Positions 26,501 through 41,500 of a DNA stretch of 64,000 bases are shown piece after piece; positions within the stretch are counted from its first letter, which is position 1; the number at the start of each line of letters is the position of its first letter. Source of the DNA: Centropus unirufus (lineage: Eukaryota > Chordata > Aves > Cuculiformes > Centropidae); assembly GCA_013397695.1 (NCBI GenBank), contig VYZI01000988.1:1-64000 (forward strand). The letters run 5' to 3'. The notes below the pieces were generated by a model, which saw only the letters and a program-made list of their open reading frames with translations, made no database searches and was not told the DNA's origin. A program made the translations under genes and the position numbers.

Positions 26501-29500
26501 TGGAATACAGTGGGCATTTTGTGGGGAAAATAAGTAATATGTGCTGTGATCAAGCTCTAAAAAAGTACTAATTACAAGAGAAGATAGAAACAGGATTGCT
26601 TACCAAGGTACAGTACAGATCTTGGATGTCAGTAGCCACAATATGAAGCCAAAGTGCACTAGTGAATTATGAGATGCTGCTGCATTTTAGTTTCCTCTAG
26701 GTCACCTTTTCGAGTTAAGATTCTAAAGGAAGCCTATGTGTTCCTCTAGTGAATAAAGACTCTTGAAGTGGAGTTTGGTTGCATAGGATTTGGGAACCTC
26801 TGAACATTGTGTGCATTGGGTACAGACAAGGGAATTTAAGGAAACTAAACATACCATGCCAGAACAGTCGTCTTCATAGCAGGGAAATGTGTGACTAGTT
26901 GAGTGTTGGCAGGAACATTAGGTGCGTTAAGGTTTTTTTTAGGTGTAGCCAGAGTAAAGGATTTTTGTGGAGCTTCAAACAAGGGAAATTGCTGGTGCTT
27001 TTGGAGAAGGCTGCCTGCTGGCACGACCTATCTTCTGAGTGTGTTGTAATATCATGAAACACAAATTAATAAAATTAATTTGTGTTTAACTTCCTGCTTT
27101 ACATCCACTCACCTGTGATGTCATGGTTTTTCCATGTGGGAAAGAGTCAGCTCGCCTGGGGCTCCCCCCACCCCTCCATCAGGGTGACCTGCACTTTATG
27201 CAAATAAGGAAGAGCTACAGCTCTTCAGAACTTTTCCATAACTATATGAGATTTAAAAACCTGTTCTGACTTGTTTCAAAAAACCTTTAAACTTAAAATT
27301 TGCATTCCCTGATAAAAGCAGGAGGACAAATCCTTAACTGACACAAACTAGCAGGTTTTTTCATACCAAAAATAAATCTCAGTTTAAATTACCTGGAATT
27401 GAATGTTTAACTTTTAATCACTGTAGGTTCACTGTGGAAGAACAATTTTTAGTAAAGAAATATATATTCTTAATAACGAATATAAGTTTTTAGAATGTTA
27501 TTTTGATATTTTCCACTTCTATTTCCGCTCTTTTTTTCTTTTTATAAAAAAAGCATTCCTGCTTTTCAGATCCTTTACACTCTTTTTTTAAATTTCTTAC
27601 TGTATGTTGTCACAGTAGTCAACATCAAATAATTATCTAATAGTCAACACTGAAAAATTTATTAGTTGCTGAAATCCTGCCACATATTCTTCAGTTTTCA
27701 GAATTTGGGCATTCAATGTGTGAAGAAAAAAGATCTGAAGGAATCAATTTCTTTAAGAATCTCAAAGAAGATTAACCCTTTCAATGGTGAGTAGAACTTG
27801 CCTGGTTCACTTTGCAAGATGGTGGGGGCTTGTTTGTCTTGCCTTTACTTTTGTGGTAGAGCTTAGTTTTTTCAAAAAATGTTTTTTTTGTGAGAAACAC
27901 TCTTCCCTTTCTGTGTTCCTCCTCTTCTTTCCTCACTGTTATTACATAATGAATCTTTTTTGATATATGCCTCTTTTATTTGTTTTCTCTTGTTTGATCT
28001 CCAGCAGCAATGAGTTACAGCTTGTACAGAAGCAACATGATAGCAGCAGTAACCTCCCCTGGTAACTTCTACAAATACGCCGGGAATCAGATTTCCCAAT
28101 TTTGGCAGCTATGAGAATGAAAAACTGAATTAGGGTAATTCTGCAACATCTTAACCCAATATAAATCTAGCTTGCCACAATACCATCTCTTCTTTTGTTG
28201 TGACACTGGTGTTTGTGACCCCCTCAACCAGTCAGTTTAGGGAGCTGACAGACTCCTTGAAGCTGCTCCTCACTTGATTTTGCAGCATGGGAGCTGGGCC
28301 AGGCACTCAAAAGTCGTCAACATCATTGGGCTTAGGCAGGTCTGAGGCAAGTTTTGTGCTGCTATGGAACCACACCTGTAAGGGCCTACTCACTGGCTGT
28401 ATCTTTATATCACAGATGATCAGTGGGCTGCTCTCAAAAAGAGTCATCCTGCTTTCCCCTCCATCCCTGGTCACATACCTAACACTTTTCTCACACCAGG
28501 TACAGAGGCTGTGTGGCTGAACGGTGAGCAAGCTTAGCAAGTCACTCCAGTGGAAAACCAACTTGAAAAAAAAAGTGGTTTCCCCTCAGATCAACTTGCT
28601 AAATTAATTCATCTCTCAGCCACACAATTGCAAAGCTCAGTGCCCAGAGAGGGCAGGGAGCACATAGCAAACTGTAGGACCTACTGGAGTGGGACCAGCA
28701 CTTCCAGCATGTTGACACAACTGGAGGGAGTTTGATGAAAAGGATGAATATCTCCAAGCTATTAGCTAAGGATTATTATGAATACAGTCATTCATTTGCT
28801 TAAGTATGTTAAGAACTTGGAGATTTTCCAAATATTTTTTTTTTGAATACTGAGAAATCTTGCTATATTCAGATATAACCCTTAGAGTTGAGAGCTGTTT
28901 CTTCTGGCTGGCTTCAAAATGTGTCCCTGCATCGGGAGAAAAAGAAGCACGTTGAGCTTATTGGAGAATGAAAAATGGTTTATATTGCTTTCTTAATTTT
29001 TTAGAACAGTTGTTTGAAGTCAGGCTGGTGGTCCTAATGGCCCATCTAAACGATTATCCTGATTCTGATAATGTATGCACACAATAGCATCTCATTTTAC
29101 CTGAGTTTAGTCCATCAACATCATTTAAACAGGTTAATTGTTTTAATTATATTACCTCAGCTCAGTCAGTTCTCCCTTGATTTCAGACAAAAAAAGAACT
29201 CCTTTACTTTGTAAATCAGAAGACTTGACATTGTCTCTTGATGTCGTGCAGTACAAGAACATGGTAAAATCCCTTTCCCTGTGTGCATTTCACAAAAGAA
29301 ATTTTAGCAACCACGTAGTTAGCTCTGTTTCTAGTGCTGCTGCATGTAATAGAGAAGAAAGGTTTAACTAAAATAATTTGACACTAGATTTTTATGGTGG
29401 GTGGCTCATAACTGAATTCAGCAATCATTTTTGGCTGATGACAGCAGGTTGCTGTTGGTAGCATCAGCAGAGCTCCAGGACTGTTTTCCAGCAATGCAGG

Positions 29501-32500
29501 AGCAGGAGAGAGCCTTGCTTGGGTGACACACAGGGCAGCACCCTGATCTTGGCAGAGGTTGTGCTGAGAAGGGACCACTGGCAATCCCCAGCCTGGCTAA
29601 TTGCCCTTCTGCACTTGTTAACAAGTCCACACAAAGCACAGCCACTTGAGAATGGCCGGCACTTGCCCCAGGGGCAGTTCCACACTAAGCAGAGCCCAGA
29701 AAAGCATAGGGCCACGGCCTGATAAAACAGGATTAGTGGCAGAAATATTTTTATATGTATACTTAATTGATCCAACAGGGTTTCATTAGCAGCAGTCACC
29801 GTAATGTTGACTGTTGATAAAGATTGAAAGTTTTATGTATGGATTTTGTTTGGTTTTCAGGATCAGAAAAGTATCACGACATTCTCCAGAACTGCACAGG
29901 CTGTATTATATTTGTCCTGCATTGTGCTTTATTCATCTGTATACATAAAGTCATCTGACTTCTCCATTTAGAAGTGGTTCAGAGTTAGGTACATCCTCTA
30001 AGCAGAATGCAAGTAGGTCTAACACATTTCTTGAATGAACACAATAAAAGAAGTTTCATGGAGCTGAAGAGTAGCCTTCAGAGTGTTTGTATTGGTTGTT
30101 TCTTCTTTTTTTCCTGTTTCTTTCTGGAACAGTCAAACAAACCCTGTCCTGAGTCTCCTTTCAGGGCAGTGGTTCAGTGTTGACCCTATTAATAGATGAA
30201 AAATGCCTGCAGCCTGCCAGCATACATATTATTTGTCTTGGCAGTAAAGGATGAAGGAATAGCAAGGCGTGGGTCACAAAGCTGCGTTCCAAACTTCTTT
30301 GTTTAAAGACTCATCTTCCCCGGAAGCCCAGGGGCCCAGAATGGCAAAGGGAGAGTGAACTCTAGTGCACATTTCTGGTGGTGTCATCCCTCCTTCACAT
30401 CTCCCAACATATGGTATGGATGAATACTGAATAAGGGTCATAGTTAGCAAGAATGGTAAGTTGCTCAGCCAAGATGTATGGGTTTTATGACTTTCTCCAG
30501 CACTATTGCCTGTACTGTTGAAGCAACTGGTGTCTCCAAACTCCTGAACAATTAGAATTTGGTGTTTCCAGATCATGACATGTGCCTACCTGGAGCTGCC
30601 TGTATATTAGTCATTCTGCAAGCATACATGTAAGGCTGTTTTCACTATGAATTCCCCTCTTAGCTGGCAGCATTTGTCTCCTGTTCAGTTAGGCTGTGCA
30701 AATTGTTTGCATTTTCTAGGATGCAAATCAAGATGACTTGCAGTCAGGGTGCTCCTCTTACGTTAGCCTTGTTTGAGAGAGTTGTGTTTCCACACTGCCT
30801 TGGGACATGTTCATGATCTGTTATGTTCACAAGGTACCTACCATATATTTTTTGTTCTAAACAAGCTGTTTCTAAGCTAAACAATTCTAAAATTCTCTTT
30901 TGTCCTTTGTCCCTGAGCACACCAGAGGAATGGAGGGCAATGGCAGCCTAATTTGTAACTAGGATCCTTTACATGATCTAAATAGCACAACATCGAAGGC
31001 GCAGAATTAATCCTCCAGCAGAGCTGGTCTATGTCTGCTTTCTAAGGTGTTTGCTTTTGGTACCTGCTGAGCTGTGCCATATCCTTGTCTTCCCATGTAT
31101 TGTCGGATGTGCAGCCAACTCAACTTAAAAGAAGAGCCAGTCTTCACAAAAGCTCTTCACTGGGTGGGTATTAACAATTGAGTTAATAACAACTCGAGTT
31201 CAATATTAGTGAGGAAAAGTCCTAAATGTGTTTGTAAAATTCAGGGGAAAACTGTACGTGGTGAAGTAAGCTCTTCCTGGCCAAATGGATGACAGCATGA
31301 GAGTCCTAGAACTATCTTAAAATGAGAAACCCAAAGAATTGCCACATTTCATACCATATATCAAGAGAGTTTGATCCTGGGCTGCATCAAAAGAAGGTCG
31401 AGGGAGGTGATTTTGTCCCTTTGCTCTCTTGAGCCTTCACCTGGAGCCCTGTGTTAATCTTTGGAGTCCTCAGCACAGGAAGGATATGGATCTTTTGGAG
31501 CAAGTCCAGAGGAGGGCTGCAAAGGTGGTCAGAGGGCTGGAGCACCTCCCCTATTAGGACAGACTGAGAGAACTGGGGTTGTTAGGCCTGGAGAAGACAG
31601 TGCTACAAGGAGACCTTTCAGTACTTAAAGGGGGCCTACTGGAACAACTGGGGATGGGCTCTTTATCAGGGAGTGCTAGGATAGGGCAATGGTTTTAAGC
31701 TGAAAAAGCGGGGGAGACTTAGAGACACATGCTTATAAAGACGTATGTTTCTTGCTCCTCTATAATTGCTCTTGCTAATAAGCAATTAACTTTCAGAGTC
31801 ATCCCTGAACCCCACAACCAGTTCAGCTCTGTTTGCCTCTGCAATCTTTCCTTTGCCATTTCCCCTTTCCACCCACGAGCAGCTGACCCTTTGCTGGCTT
31901 CACACTTGTCACAGTCTCCAAAACACCCCCTCCACGCCTCCACACTGTGCCTGGGCTCGTCTCTACACCACAGCAGTCACACTCACTTCCTGCCCACGCA
32001 TGCCACATGCCGTCACACTCTCCGTCACACTCTCCACAGCTTCCCTTGCTGGCAGCTGCCCTCATAAGACCCTCCCTTTCCTGTGATGCTGTTTGCCCAC
32101 ATCAGCCAAGTTCACCAGGATCTCCCCTCTCCAGCCCACTTGCTGGGGAGTGCCTGCTTTGTAGCATGGTTTGCATGAACAAATTAGTAAAATATTTGGA
32201 ACCAAAAGAAGGCTCTTAGCATTGGAGTCCTCTAATAAACGCTGCAGATATTAGAATAAACTCATGTACATCAATTAAATGTGTATACCACCCCTAACTA
32301 AATTCTTGAGTTGAAAATCTTGGTGAAGGTTGTTGGCCTTCTAAGGCACAGAACAAATCCATCTGAGGAAAGCTGTATGTTCTGACCCTAACATGACTTT
32401 AGCTTTTGCCTTTGGAAAGCCTTTTGTTCCACATGCAAATACTTCTTGCTGTTTATGCTGAAATTTTTATATTAACCTGAATGATAGCCCCTTTTCAATC

Positions 32501-35500
32501 TGTTTAAAAATGAAAAGGAAAATTGCCAGCTTGAGAGACAAAAAATGCTGACTACAAACAGAAACTGCTAAAAAATGTCTTAGAAACATACAGGTGCTGA
32601 TAGATATGTTTGCTTAAACCTGTTTCATTTTTACCCTTTTTCAGCTTGAACTTAAAACAGGAAAAGAACTCTGATTCAGAGAAACATTGTCTAGGCAAAA
32701 CAAGGACTGGTTCTTGAAAGTTTAAATTAATATACTAGTTCTTCCATTTACTTTTTTTATCAGGCCAGGCCATTCACCTTCCCTGTGATTCTTTCTTCTG
32801 TAAAATGGGGATGATGTCACTTGTGTACATTGAAGCAGCCTGAAAGCTGCATGAGGGAAATGTAACTGCAATAGTTTGGGTGTTAATTGACTGTAGGTTA
32901 GCATCTGAATTTGAGTCATTTGCTCTCAACAGCCTCCTGAGGCTTTGCTTTTTTAAAATTGAGTGTTGCTGATGCATGCTTGGTTTATACATGCATCAGC
33001 ACAACTCATGCAAAGGCTTCTTTTTTAGAATTGTAGAATGGTTTGAGTGAGAAAGGACTTCAAGGATCATTCAGCTCCAGCCCCTTTCACTGGATCAGAT
33101 TGCTCAAAGCCTCATCCAACCTGCCCTTGAACACCTCTGGGCCTTGGGATATCCATGACTTATCTCAGCAACCTCTTCCAATGCCTCACCCCCCTCAAAG
33201 GAAAATATTTCTTCATAATATCTAACCTAAATCTCCCTTCTTTCAGCTTAAAGGTATTCCCCCTTGAGTTATCCCTACACTCTGATAAAGAGGACCTATC
33301 CAGCTTTCTGTAGGCTCCTCTAAGTACTGGGAGCCTTGCTATATGGTCTCCTTGAAGCCTTCTTAAAGCTAAGCAGGGCCAACTTCCTCAGCCTTGTATA
33401 GGAGGTGCTGTAGCCCTCTGATCAGTGGCACTCCTCTGGCCTTGCTCATAAAGATCCATGTCCTTTACCTCATTATGGATCACAGAGGTATAAACCAGGC
33501 ATGGGTGCATTGGGAGAAGAATCAGTGCTGCCATGGTCCTTCCCTCCCCTTGTTCTCAGCTTCTGCCCCTCAGCAAGTGCTGAACAGCCTGGCTTGTCAT
33601 CCACTACTGTGTGTCCAGTTGCTGAAGCCCAGCTACAAGGGCAGAACAGTATTCTGCTTTTGGCAGGAAGGCACAAATAGTACACCAGGACTGTGTGCTC
33701 TTTCCTTTGTACCTGCATGATTGTTGCTCACTTGGAAACTGCAAGTGTAGCGTTGGACTACCTGCCAAGGTCTTTTTTGTGTAGAGTTCAGCTGCAGGAG
33801 ACTCCAGTCAAATACATACGCAGTTTAGTGGATGCTGCATCACTTGTGTGCTGTAGCCCTTCGTATGGCTAGCTGCCATATGGACACACAATCACAGCTA
33901 TGGCTGCAATGCAGATGTAGGCTGGGAGGAGTAATTGAATCTGGAATGCACCTCCTGGGCACTGAGTGTGATCTGTGACTTGCATGAGATTTCCCTGACT
34001 GGTTTGTCTTGGCGTAATTCAGCACCAGCACTGGAAGAGGCAGTTCTTCCTTTCCTGCTTCTGTCTGCTTCTACTGTTTCCCTTGTGCCAGGGCTATTGT
34101 GGGAAATGACTGACTGAAAACAAGCCCTTTCCTCTTTTCTTCTGGCAAGTCAGTTTTGAGCCAGACTAGTTCCTCAATCCTAGTCATCACATGCAAGCTA
34201 GTTGCAGTGTAAGAGTAGTGCTGGCAATGGAGGCTGAGCAGAGCCTGCCTTTTACAGTAAAACCATTGGTGGAAGCTGGCTTAAACTGATGGTGTCAGGG
34301 CTAAGAGGAGGTGTGCTCCATGAGCAAAACGCTGGAGCCAAACCACCTCTGTGTCATTACTTGAATGAATCTGCACTCCCAGCCTATCCTTAAATTAAAA
34401 CCCCGTATCTGCAAAAGAGAAAGGGCTGAATACAGCTCATTGTGATTATTAATGATATCTGTCCCTGAGATGTCTCCTTGATGAAGTGCTATTGTTCGCA
34501 GGAGATCATTCTCCTTGTCTGAGATCTAGTGTAGTTTATGTGGCACTGCAGCCCCATGTTGGGAAGGGAAGGGCACAAGATGTCCCTTTGCAGGGTACAC
34601 TGCTACTCTCAGCTTAGCCCTCTGAATGTGTCATGCCATGCAGGTTAAGTTTAGATGCTGAAGTACCTCCAACTCCACCCGTTCCAGAAGTTCTTGACAT
34701 CATTAGTCTAGAAGCTGGACAGAGGGATCTATGTCAGGAAGCTGCTATTTAATCAGGTATCAAATTATCAGTCAAAACCCCAAACATTTCATCATTTCTT
34801 TTTGGTGCCAGAATAAACTTTCACTTTCCCTGTAGCATCACCTTATGAGTAAATATCAGAGTCCCTAATCCACCAGTAATTTAAGCAGATAATGGTATTT
34901 TATTGGCCTCTCTTGAAGACTCTTAAGATAGTAAAAAACATTAGAAAATTATCAACGGGAACAAGCACGCCTGATATTCTCAACATCTTTAATATTGTGC
35001 CTGAACTTGGAATTGCATCTTGGTTGGCTGGACCTGGAAAGTCTCTCATTTTGTGTAAAAGGAGCAAAGCCGCAAATTTCTCTTTTTCAGTGAAAACCTA
35101 GTAAAGCACCACTGGACTGCAGTGACAAAAATCCTTGAGACGGGGCCAACCCAAACCTAATGCCTGTGTGGTGTGAGCTGCTCAGATTAGCTGGCTCAGG
35201 TTGAAAGGAGTTTATGGTTTAGCTTGCATGATGTGCTTTTGTGCCCGTGATGGGATTATATCTGTCTCTTCCCATGTTAGTGGGTAGTGGATTGGATAAT
35301 TATTTCAAAGGTAATTAGCTTTTAAGATAAGGAATCAGCTTTCTTTCTGATGAGTTCTAAACAGAATTAGAAGTGATTTGCTGGCTATTGGCTCAGCGCT
35401 CTCAGACTGAACAGTGAATACCGCCCAGGTTTGACTGTAACTCTGTTTTTCAAATGCTTTTGCCAGAGTCTTGGTGAATGGGGCTAGTTTTCTCTTTCTG

Positions 35501-38500
35501 TTGTGCTGGTGGTATTTTTATAGATTTTGGCCTTATGCCCCATATTTAGCTTAAAATTTTAACTCTTCTTTTAATATCATTGTAATTCCTGTGTGTTTGA
35601 GTTGCTGAGAGTTACTTTTGAAAGCGCTCCATCCCATTGTAGAAGATCTGTACTTGCATTCTGAATTACACTCTTGCTTGCCTAGATAACTATGTAAAAT
35701 GAATTTCTGCCAGGAAAATGTTTATTTTTTTATTAGATTGATCCATCATAGGAACATACCTAGGTGGTTGGTTGGGTTCCAGCTCTTTCGTTTGGATTAT
35801 GAACACAATAAGGTGTGGTATCACACAGCAAGAAGCAGTCAGAAGAGGAAGTTGAACTCTTGCTAAAAGCAGAGTGCTACTTCATGTGTCATTTTCAAGC
35901 CTTTTTTACTTATCTGCATCATGCAATGTTCTTTACTTCGTGGGTGTAATGTCACTGGTTTCAGTAGAGCTGCACACGTGGAGCTTGCACAGGCTGATGG
36001 AGTGGCTGCTCTTCTCCAATCTTTCCTGTTCCTCAGATCTTCAACAGCATTTCTTAACCTCAGGTTTGTCAGGCTTAACCCTGTCTCTTGTCCTTCTGTA
36101 GAGAAGTCAGTGAAATAACAGGGAATGACACAAAATGACCATCCTCCCTCTGGCCAGACTCTAGGCATAGGTCAGTGTGTTGGGCTGCCTCGGTTTTGTT
36201 TGGTTTTAATATTCCTAAGGTGTATGCCAACATCTGTTCAAGTTAGTGGCTACTCTCAAATAGACTTCAGAGGGAACAGAATAAGAAGTTTGTTAAAAAT
36301 AACAACCTTTGATTTTGTTTGGATGATTGTCTTTTAGATAGGAATGAAATATGTTTCAAAATTTGTGAAAGCTGTGTGTGGCTTTATATGAACACGGAAT
36401 CCAACATCTCTGTATTGTTTAAGTATGTCTTTGTGAGATGGACTTGCAGCTGTCTTGTTCTCCTTTTTCACTCTGTTATGTTCTTCTCATCTGATTAAAA
36501 ATAGCCCAAGAGGAATCAGTCTTGACTGAGCGCTTCCCCTTTCACACTACAGATGCTTTTTTAGTTGTCTTCAATAATTCATAAAAACATTCAAATTAGG
36601 AGTAGTGTTTTTGACTGTAATACAATGAGCTATGCACAGCAATTCTATTACTAGCACTTAGTGCATTCCACACGTTTTCTGTATCAGGGGATTAAGCAGA
36701 TTTATTGGGAATTTGTAGAAGTTCATAGTATAGGAAACAATGTAATTTGAACATTAGCCTTACTGATTTTCTTCCTGTCTAGCATATCTTTGCACTTACA
36801 GAGTTCTTTTACGCTTTAAGTCTGCCGTTATTTGTTTCTGAGGAAGGGACTGCTGTGTCTCTGGAAAATGCAGTGAAGTGCTGGTGCTGTTTTAGCCTTG
36901 GGAGAGAAAGACTTGATTGCACAATCAGAAAGTCCTCCCGTTTGATTCAGCATCAAAAGCCAGGTCCAGATTTTGTGCTTGACTTCTGTGTGCAACAAGT
37001 TGACTTAGCCAAATGTATTGAAACTCTATGCTCAATGTAATTATTAATAATTAATAATTATTTAATTATTGCATTTAATTTAAATTTGACTGCCTCTTGG
37101 GCTCTCTGGTTGGACCCACATGGTCACCAGTGCCTGATACAGCACAATAAGCCTTGGCACCAGAGTGTCCTTGGAAGCTGATTGCCTGCCATGGTGTCAG
37201 AGGATGGGTTAGAAGTGCATCTAGAGAATGCTCATTTATTTTCTCCTCTAAATCAGGCTTTATCAAGAGGCAATTGGACTGTGGAGATGCCAAAGCTAAG
37301 TTAGGCTGAACAGCTAAGTATTCCAAGCCTGTTCTCTAAAAATGCTGGTTAATTAAGTTAGCAGGTCAGCTTATGAAGTACATTAATAAACTTTGCTCTG
37401 CATATCTGAGAATACAGCCAGCCACCAACCTGCAAAGTACACGCTGGCAGAACCCCCCATGGCACCAGTGTTTCTGAAGTTACCCGTGTAGCTGCTGCTT
37501 AGTTTTATGTTCACTGATATATTTGTCTTGAAATATTTGCAGATCATGGACTTTCAAAAGGGAAAGTTAATTTGATTTCTTCTTACAGTAGAGACCAGGA
37601 GAAACTGAGCTGTTCAGAGCCCAACAGAGACTCAAAATGCTAGTGGAAAATATTCTAAGCTCAGTGCATTTATTATTTCATCCCATCAAAAGGTGAAAGG
37701 AAGAAGTCATTCAAGTGGGCATCCCACTCATGGAAGGGTGGAGACCAACCCAGTGATGAATGTTAAAGGTCAGAGCATTGCAGTCTAATCAGTACAGTGT
37801 AATCCCCAAATTTCTTAGCACAGGCACATTTAATCTTGTATTCTTGTGAGGGGCTTTTAAAAGGGCAGGGGAAAAAGTGAACTTGAGAGTGTTTTACCCA
37901 TTGACTTGGCACGTGTTCACTTTATGTAATTGCAAGGAACATCTATACTGAACTACTGGTTTGAGCAATTTTGAGAAAGAGAGCTACTTTAAATGGCTTT
38001 AATTATTGGTACTTCTACTTAAATGAAATAAAATCAGTTTCTCATTTTGCTAGCATTGAATGTCAACATAATAATTAATGTCAGAATCTTCAAATCCAAA
38101 GGGGGCTGCTTTTCATAGAATTGCCCATTAAGCTATGAGTCCTATGGCTTGAAATTAAAGTAAGTGAAAGAGTGAACTAAACGGAAGTGCTGCGCTTGGG
38201 TTCTGCGTTACTGCGTGTTACACCGGGAGCAAAAAATAGCATAATTGAATCCTTGCAGTTAGAAAACCTCTATCATGTCCAACTGTCTGTATAGAAACAG
38301 ATCCTTTCCAGCAAGTATTTGCTTTTTGTCTTTGCAGAACTCTATCATAATGAGACCACTGATCACTATTCTTAGAGGTACTGAAGTGACACAGATACTG
38401 ATGGGAGGAGGGGAATGGTTTATGTTGTTTCAGCTTCATATGCCAAGAACTGCTTTGTGATTATTTTTCTGTCTCAGCTTCTAGAGAAAAATAATGTTAT

Positions 38501-41500
38501 ATAACGGAAGTGCCTCGCTGTTGCTGAAAATCTTCAGCTTGGTCTTTGTATTGAAAGATTTCTCTTCAGCAGGAGTGTTCATATTGTAAACTTTATTATC
38601 CGCAAATGAGAGTGATGTGTCCAGGCAATGTGTTTTAAGCTATAGATACTTTAAATTGGTCTGGAAGGCAAAGTGAGGAAAATAGAGGCAAGAAGCAGCT
38701 GGACAACTAGGACAGTTTAGCCTTATTTGATGAAGGGGAAGCCTTAAAGGCTTCTTTATCATTTGTTGTGTATGAGGAATTTATTCATGCAGTCCCTGCA
38801 AAGCTAGCAGGGGCTATGGACACATTTTGTCTGCCTTGACAACACCATCTCTTACTGGTGGAGATTCCTTCCCAGTTTGTTAAAGAATTACTGCTGGTTT
38901 TGATGACTAATCCTCTGTTTTGTCTTATCTTCTGCCGTTCAGTGCCTGAAGAACAGCTGCATAACATCGATGAGTATGATCTCAATGTCGTCCGCCTCTG
39001 CTTCCAAGCTTTCCTCCCCGACAAACATGGCAACTACACGTTAGCTCTTCCTCCTTTGATTTCCAACCCCATCTATGACAACAGTAAGTAATAAATCAGT
39101 CAAATGTGTGTTTTCTTTGTTTTCTTTTCCCTTTTGTGATTCTCTTTTGGCTGGGAGGAAAAATGCCAGGCCAGTTTCTGAGCTCTGTGCCCGCCTTCTG
39201 TGTTGCTTTTGTGGCTTGAGACTGCTGGATGAGTGTCTTAACACGTGGTAAGTCAGCAAGCGTACACTCAAGACATGATCCCAAGGTGGAATGTTTTCTG
39301 ACTAGACTTAGAATTGTACATTGCATCCACAGACTCGTACATGGGTGCTTTTTGAGCCCTTGTTCTCTTATCAAAGCAATGACTGCTAGGAAGGGCCTGC
39401 TGCACAGATGCCAAGTGATTAAAGTAAATACTAGCGAGTACTGGTGGCTGCTCTAAGAGTGACCCTTTTGTATTCGAATCAGTTGTTATTTCCCATGTAT
39501 AGGCAGGTAACAGGTAAATGTTTTTTCACACTCAAGGTGGCTGCAGAAGTATGGGAACCCCTTCATTTTGGCACCATTTTCCACATTAAAAAAAACCTGG
39601 ACTTCCATATGGCTTTGGCAGGTCACTGCGGTTGAGGGTTTTAGCTCAACTTCACTCCTGTAGAGGAATAGCGAAAGAACTTTCAATAACTAGAAACTTT
39701 TTGGCAGTGGTCTGTGTCTGCAGTGGTCTGCAGCGAAGGAATTTAGGTACTAAATATTCAAGGTCATTATTTTAGCAGAAACTGCTGCATGAGGCCTGCA
39801 TTTCATTGAGTTGATTTTAGAATTGTGTTGCTGTGGCCATAACCATTATGAAAATGTTGAATGTGAACTTAGGTGGTTTTGATATTTTTAGAGTTTCTTC
39901 TAGAATTGCCTAGAAGTTAGAGCTGTGCTTATTGTGTTACTGAGAGCCCTTGTAGTAGTAAAGTTGAGGTAAAATTGATGTACAATATTTGCAGCCGTGC
40001 CTCAGATGCCATTTAGAAATATGCAAAATTATGATTCCTTGTCTATGTTGATTGACGTCAGTCTTTGCTAAGCTGCTGAAATGACAGATAGCGGTGTGGT
40101 GGGGGGAAGCTTGGCTTTTTAGTGTGGGTGTATGTGGGCAGTTTCTGATGTACTAATAGGGATCTCAAATCCTCTGTGTAACATAGCAGTAGTGTAAATA
40201 AAACAGTGCCTAACTGCAGTCACAAATCATAAAAATGATACTGCTCCGTTCTAGAACAGCAGTTTCAGATCTGAATTTCTTTCACCTGCTGTGTCATAAG
40301 GGGCTGGGGATAGTCAGGTCATGACTACAGATAAAAGGTTAAAATTATACAGTGCAGTGGGCTTGGTTGTTAGACTTCAGGCTTTCACATATCTATTCAG
40401 ACTAGCAGCAAAAAGGTATGCCGAGCTTCTCTGAAAATCAGTTTGCACATTTTAGATCTTGTATTGTTTTCACAAGCTAATATTTTGTAATCTTCACCTA
40501 CTTTTGATAGCAGAGATAATTAAGAATAATGTGAATAATGTAGAAGCACAGAATCCTCCAGGTTAGTAAAGACCTTTAAGATCATCAAGTCCAACTGTAA
40601 ACCTAGCACTTCCAAGACACCACTCAACCATGTCCCTAAGCACCATATATACCTGTCTTTTAAACACCTCCAGGGTTGGTGACCACCAGTTCCTGGGCAG
40701 CCTGTTCCAATGCTTGACAACCCTTTCAGTAAAGAATTTTTTCCTTATATCCAATCTAAATTTCCTTTGGCACAACTTGAGGCCATTTCCTTTCATCCAA
40801 TAGCTTGTTACTTGGGAGAAGAGACCAACACTCGCTTCACTGTAACCTTCTTTCATGTGGTTGTATAGGAAGATAAGGTCTCCTCTCCTTTTCTCCAGAC
40901 TAAATAGGGCTACTTCCCTGAGCCGCTCCCCATAACCCTTGTGCTCCAAAGTCTTCACCAGCTCCACTGCACATTAACAGAGGGTGCAGTTTATAGAATG
41001 CAGTATTACAGGAGCTTCTCTTTTCAGTTGCTTATAATGTTAACTGTTTTTTAATGGAAATTTCCCGAGTTGCATATCTTACCATGCTGGAAACTCTTTG
41101 GGAAGAGTCAAATAAAGCAGCTTGCTGTTTCTGAGAAATGAGTTTAGGGAGAACATGGTGTTGAAAGTGATGTGATTTTTGGAGAGAAGCTTATTTTTCT
41201 AGGGATTTGTTACCAGGGTAGTGCTTTGGGGAGCAAGGAAAAGAAACAACAAAGTCCAGCCTAGGAGACCTTTCCAAAAACCTGTTAAAAAGACACCAAG
41301 TGCCATTCAAGCAGACAGAAGTGAAACAAAGGTAAAATAGGCTTCTCCTTACAATTCTTAATTTACCCTTCCTGGAAAAACGCACAATGACACTGTTAAT
41401 CATATGATCCCATGATGTTTCTGAGTTTGTTTTCTTTCCCCTCCGTTCAAAGTTTCTGATTCATTCAGCAAATGCAGTGGTACGTGGCATGTAGGAAATG

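Larger units (their letters stand above)
27787..38942 (+). other. REL: REL intron 4
   Basis: 11.16 kb, the largest intron. It contains a sense CR1 at 31.4 kb, an antisense CR1 at 33.0 kb, a pyrimidine-rich stretch at about 31850-32140 and an AT-only repeat at about 37038-37085. I recognise no nested gene. Confidence 0.8.

Noticed and set aside
31729..32219. Overlapping open frames on both strands in a pyrimidine-rich stretch of REL intron 4
   Set aside because: The composition (C/T-rich, repeated TCACACTCTC words) explains the lack of stops. No family resemblance.
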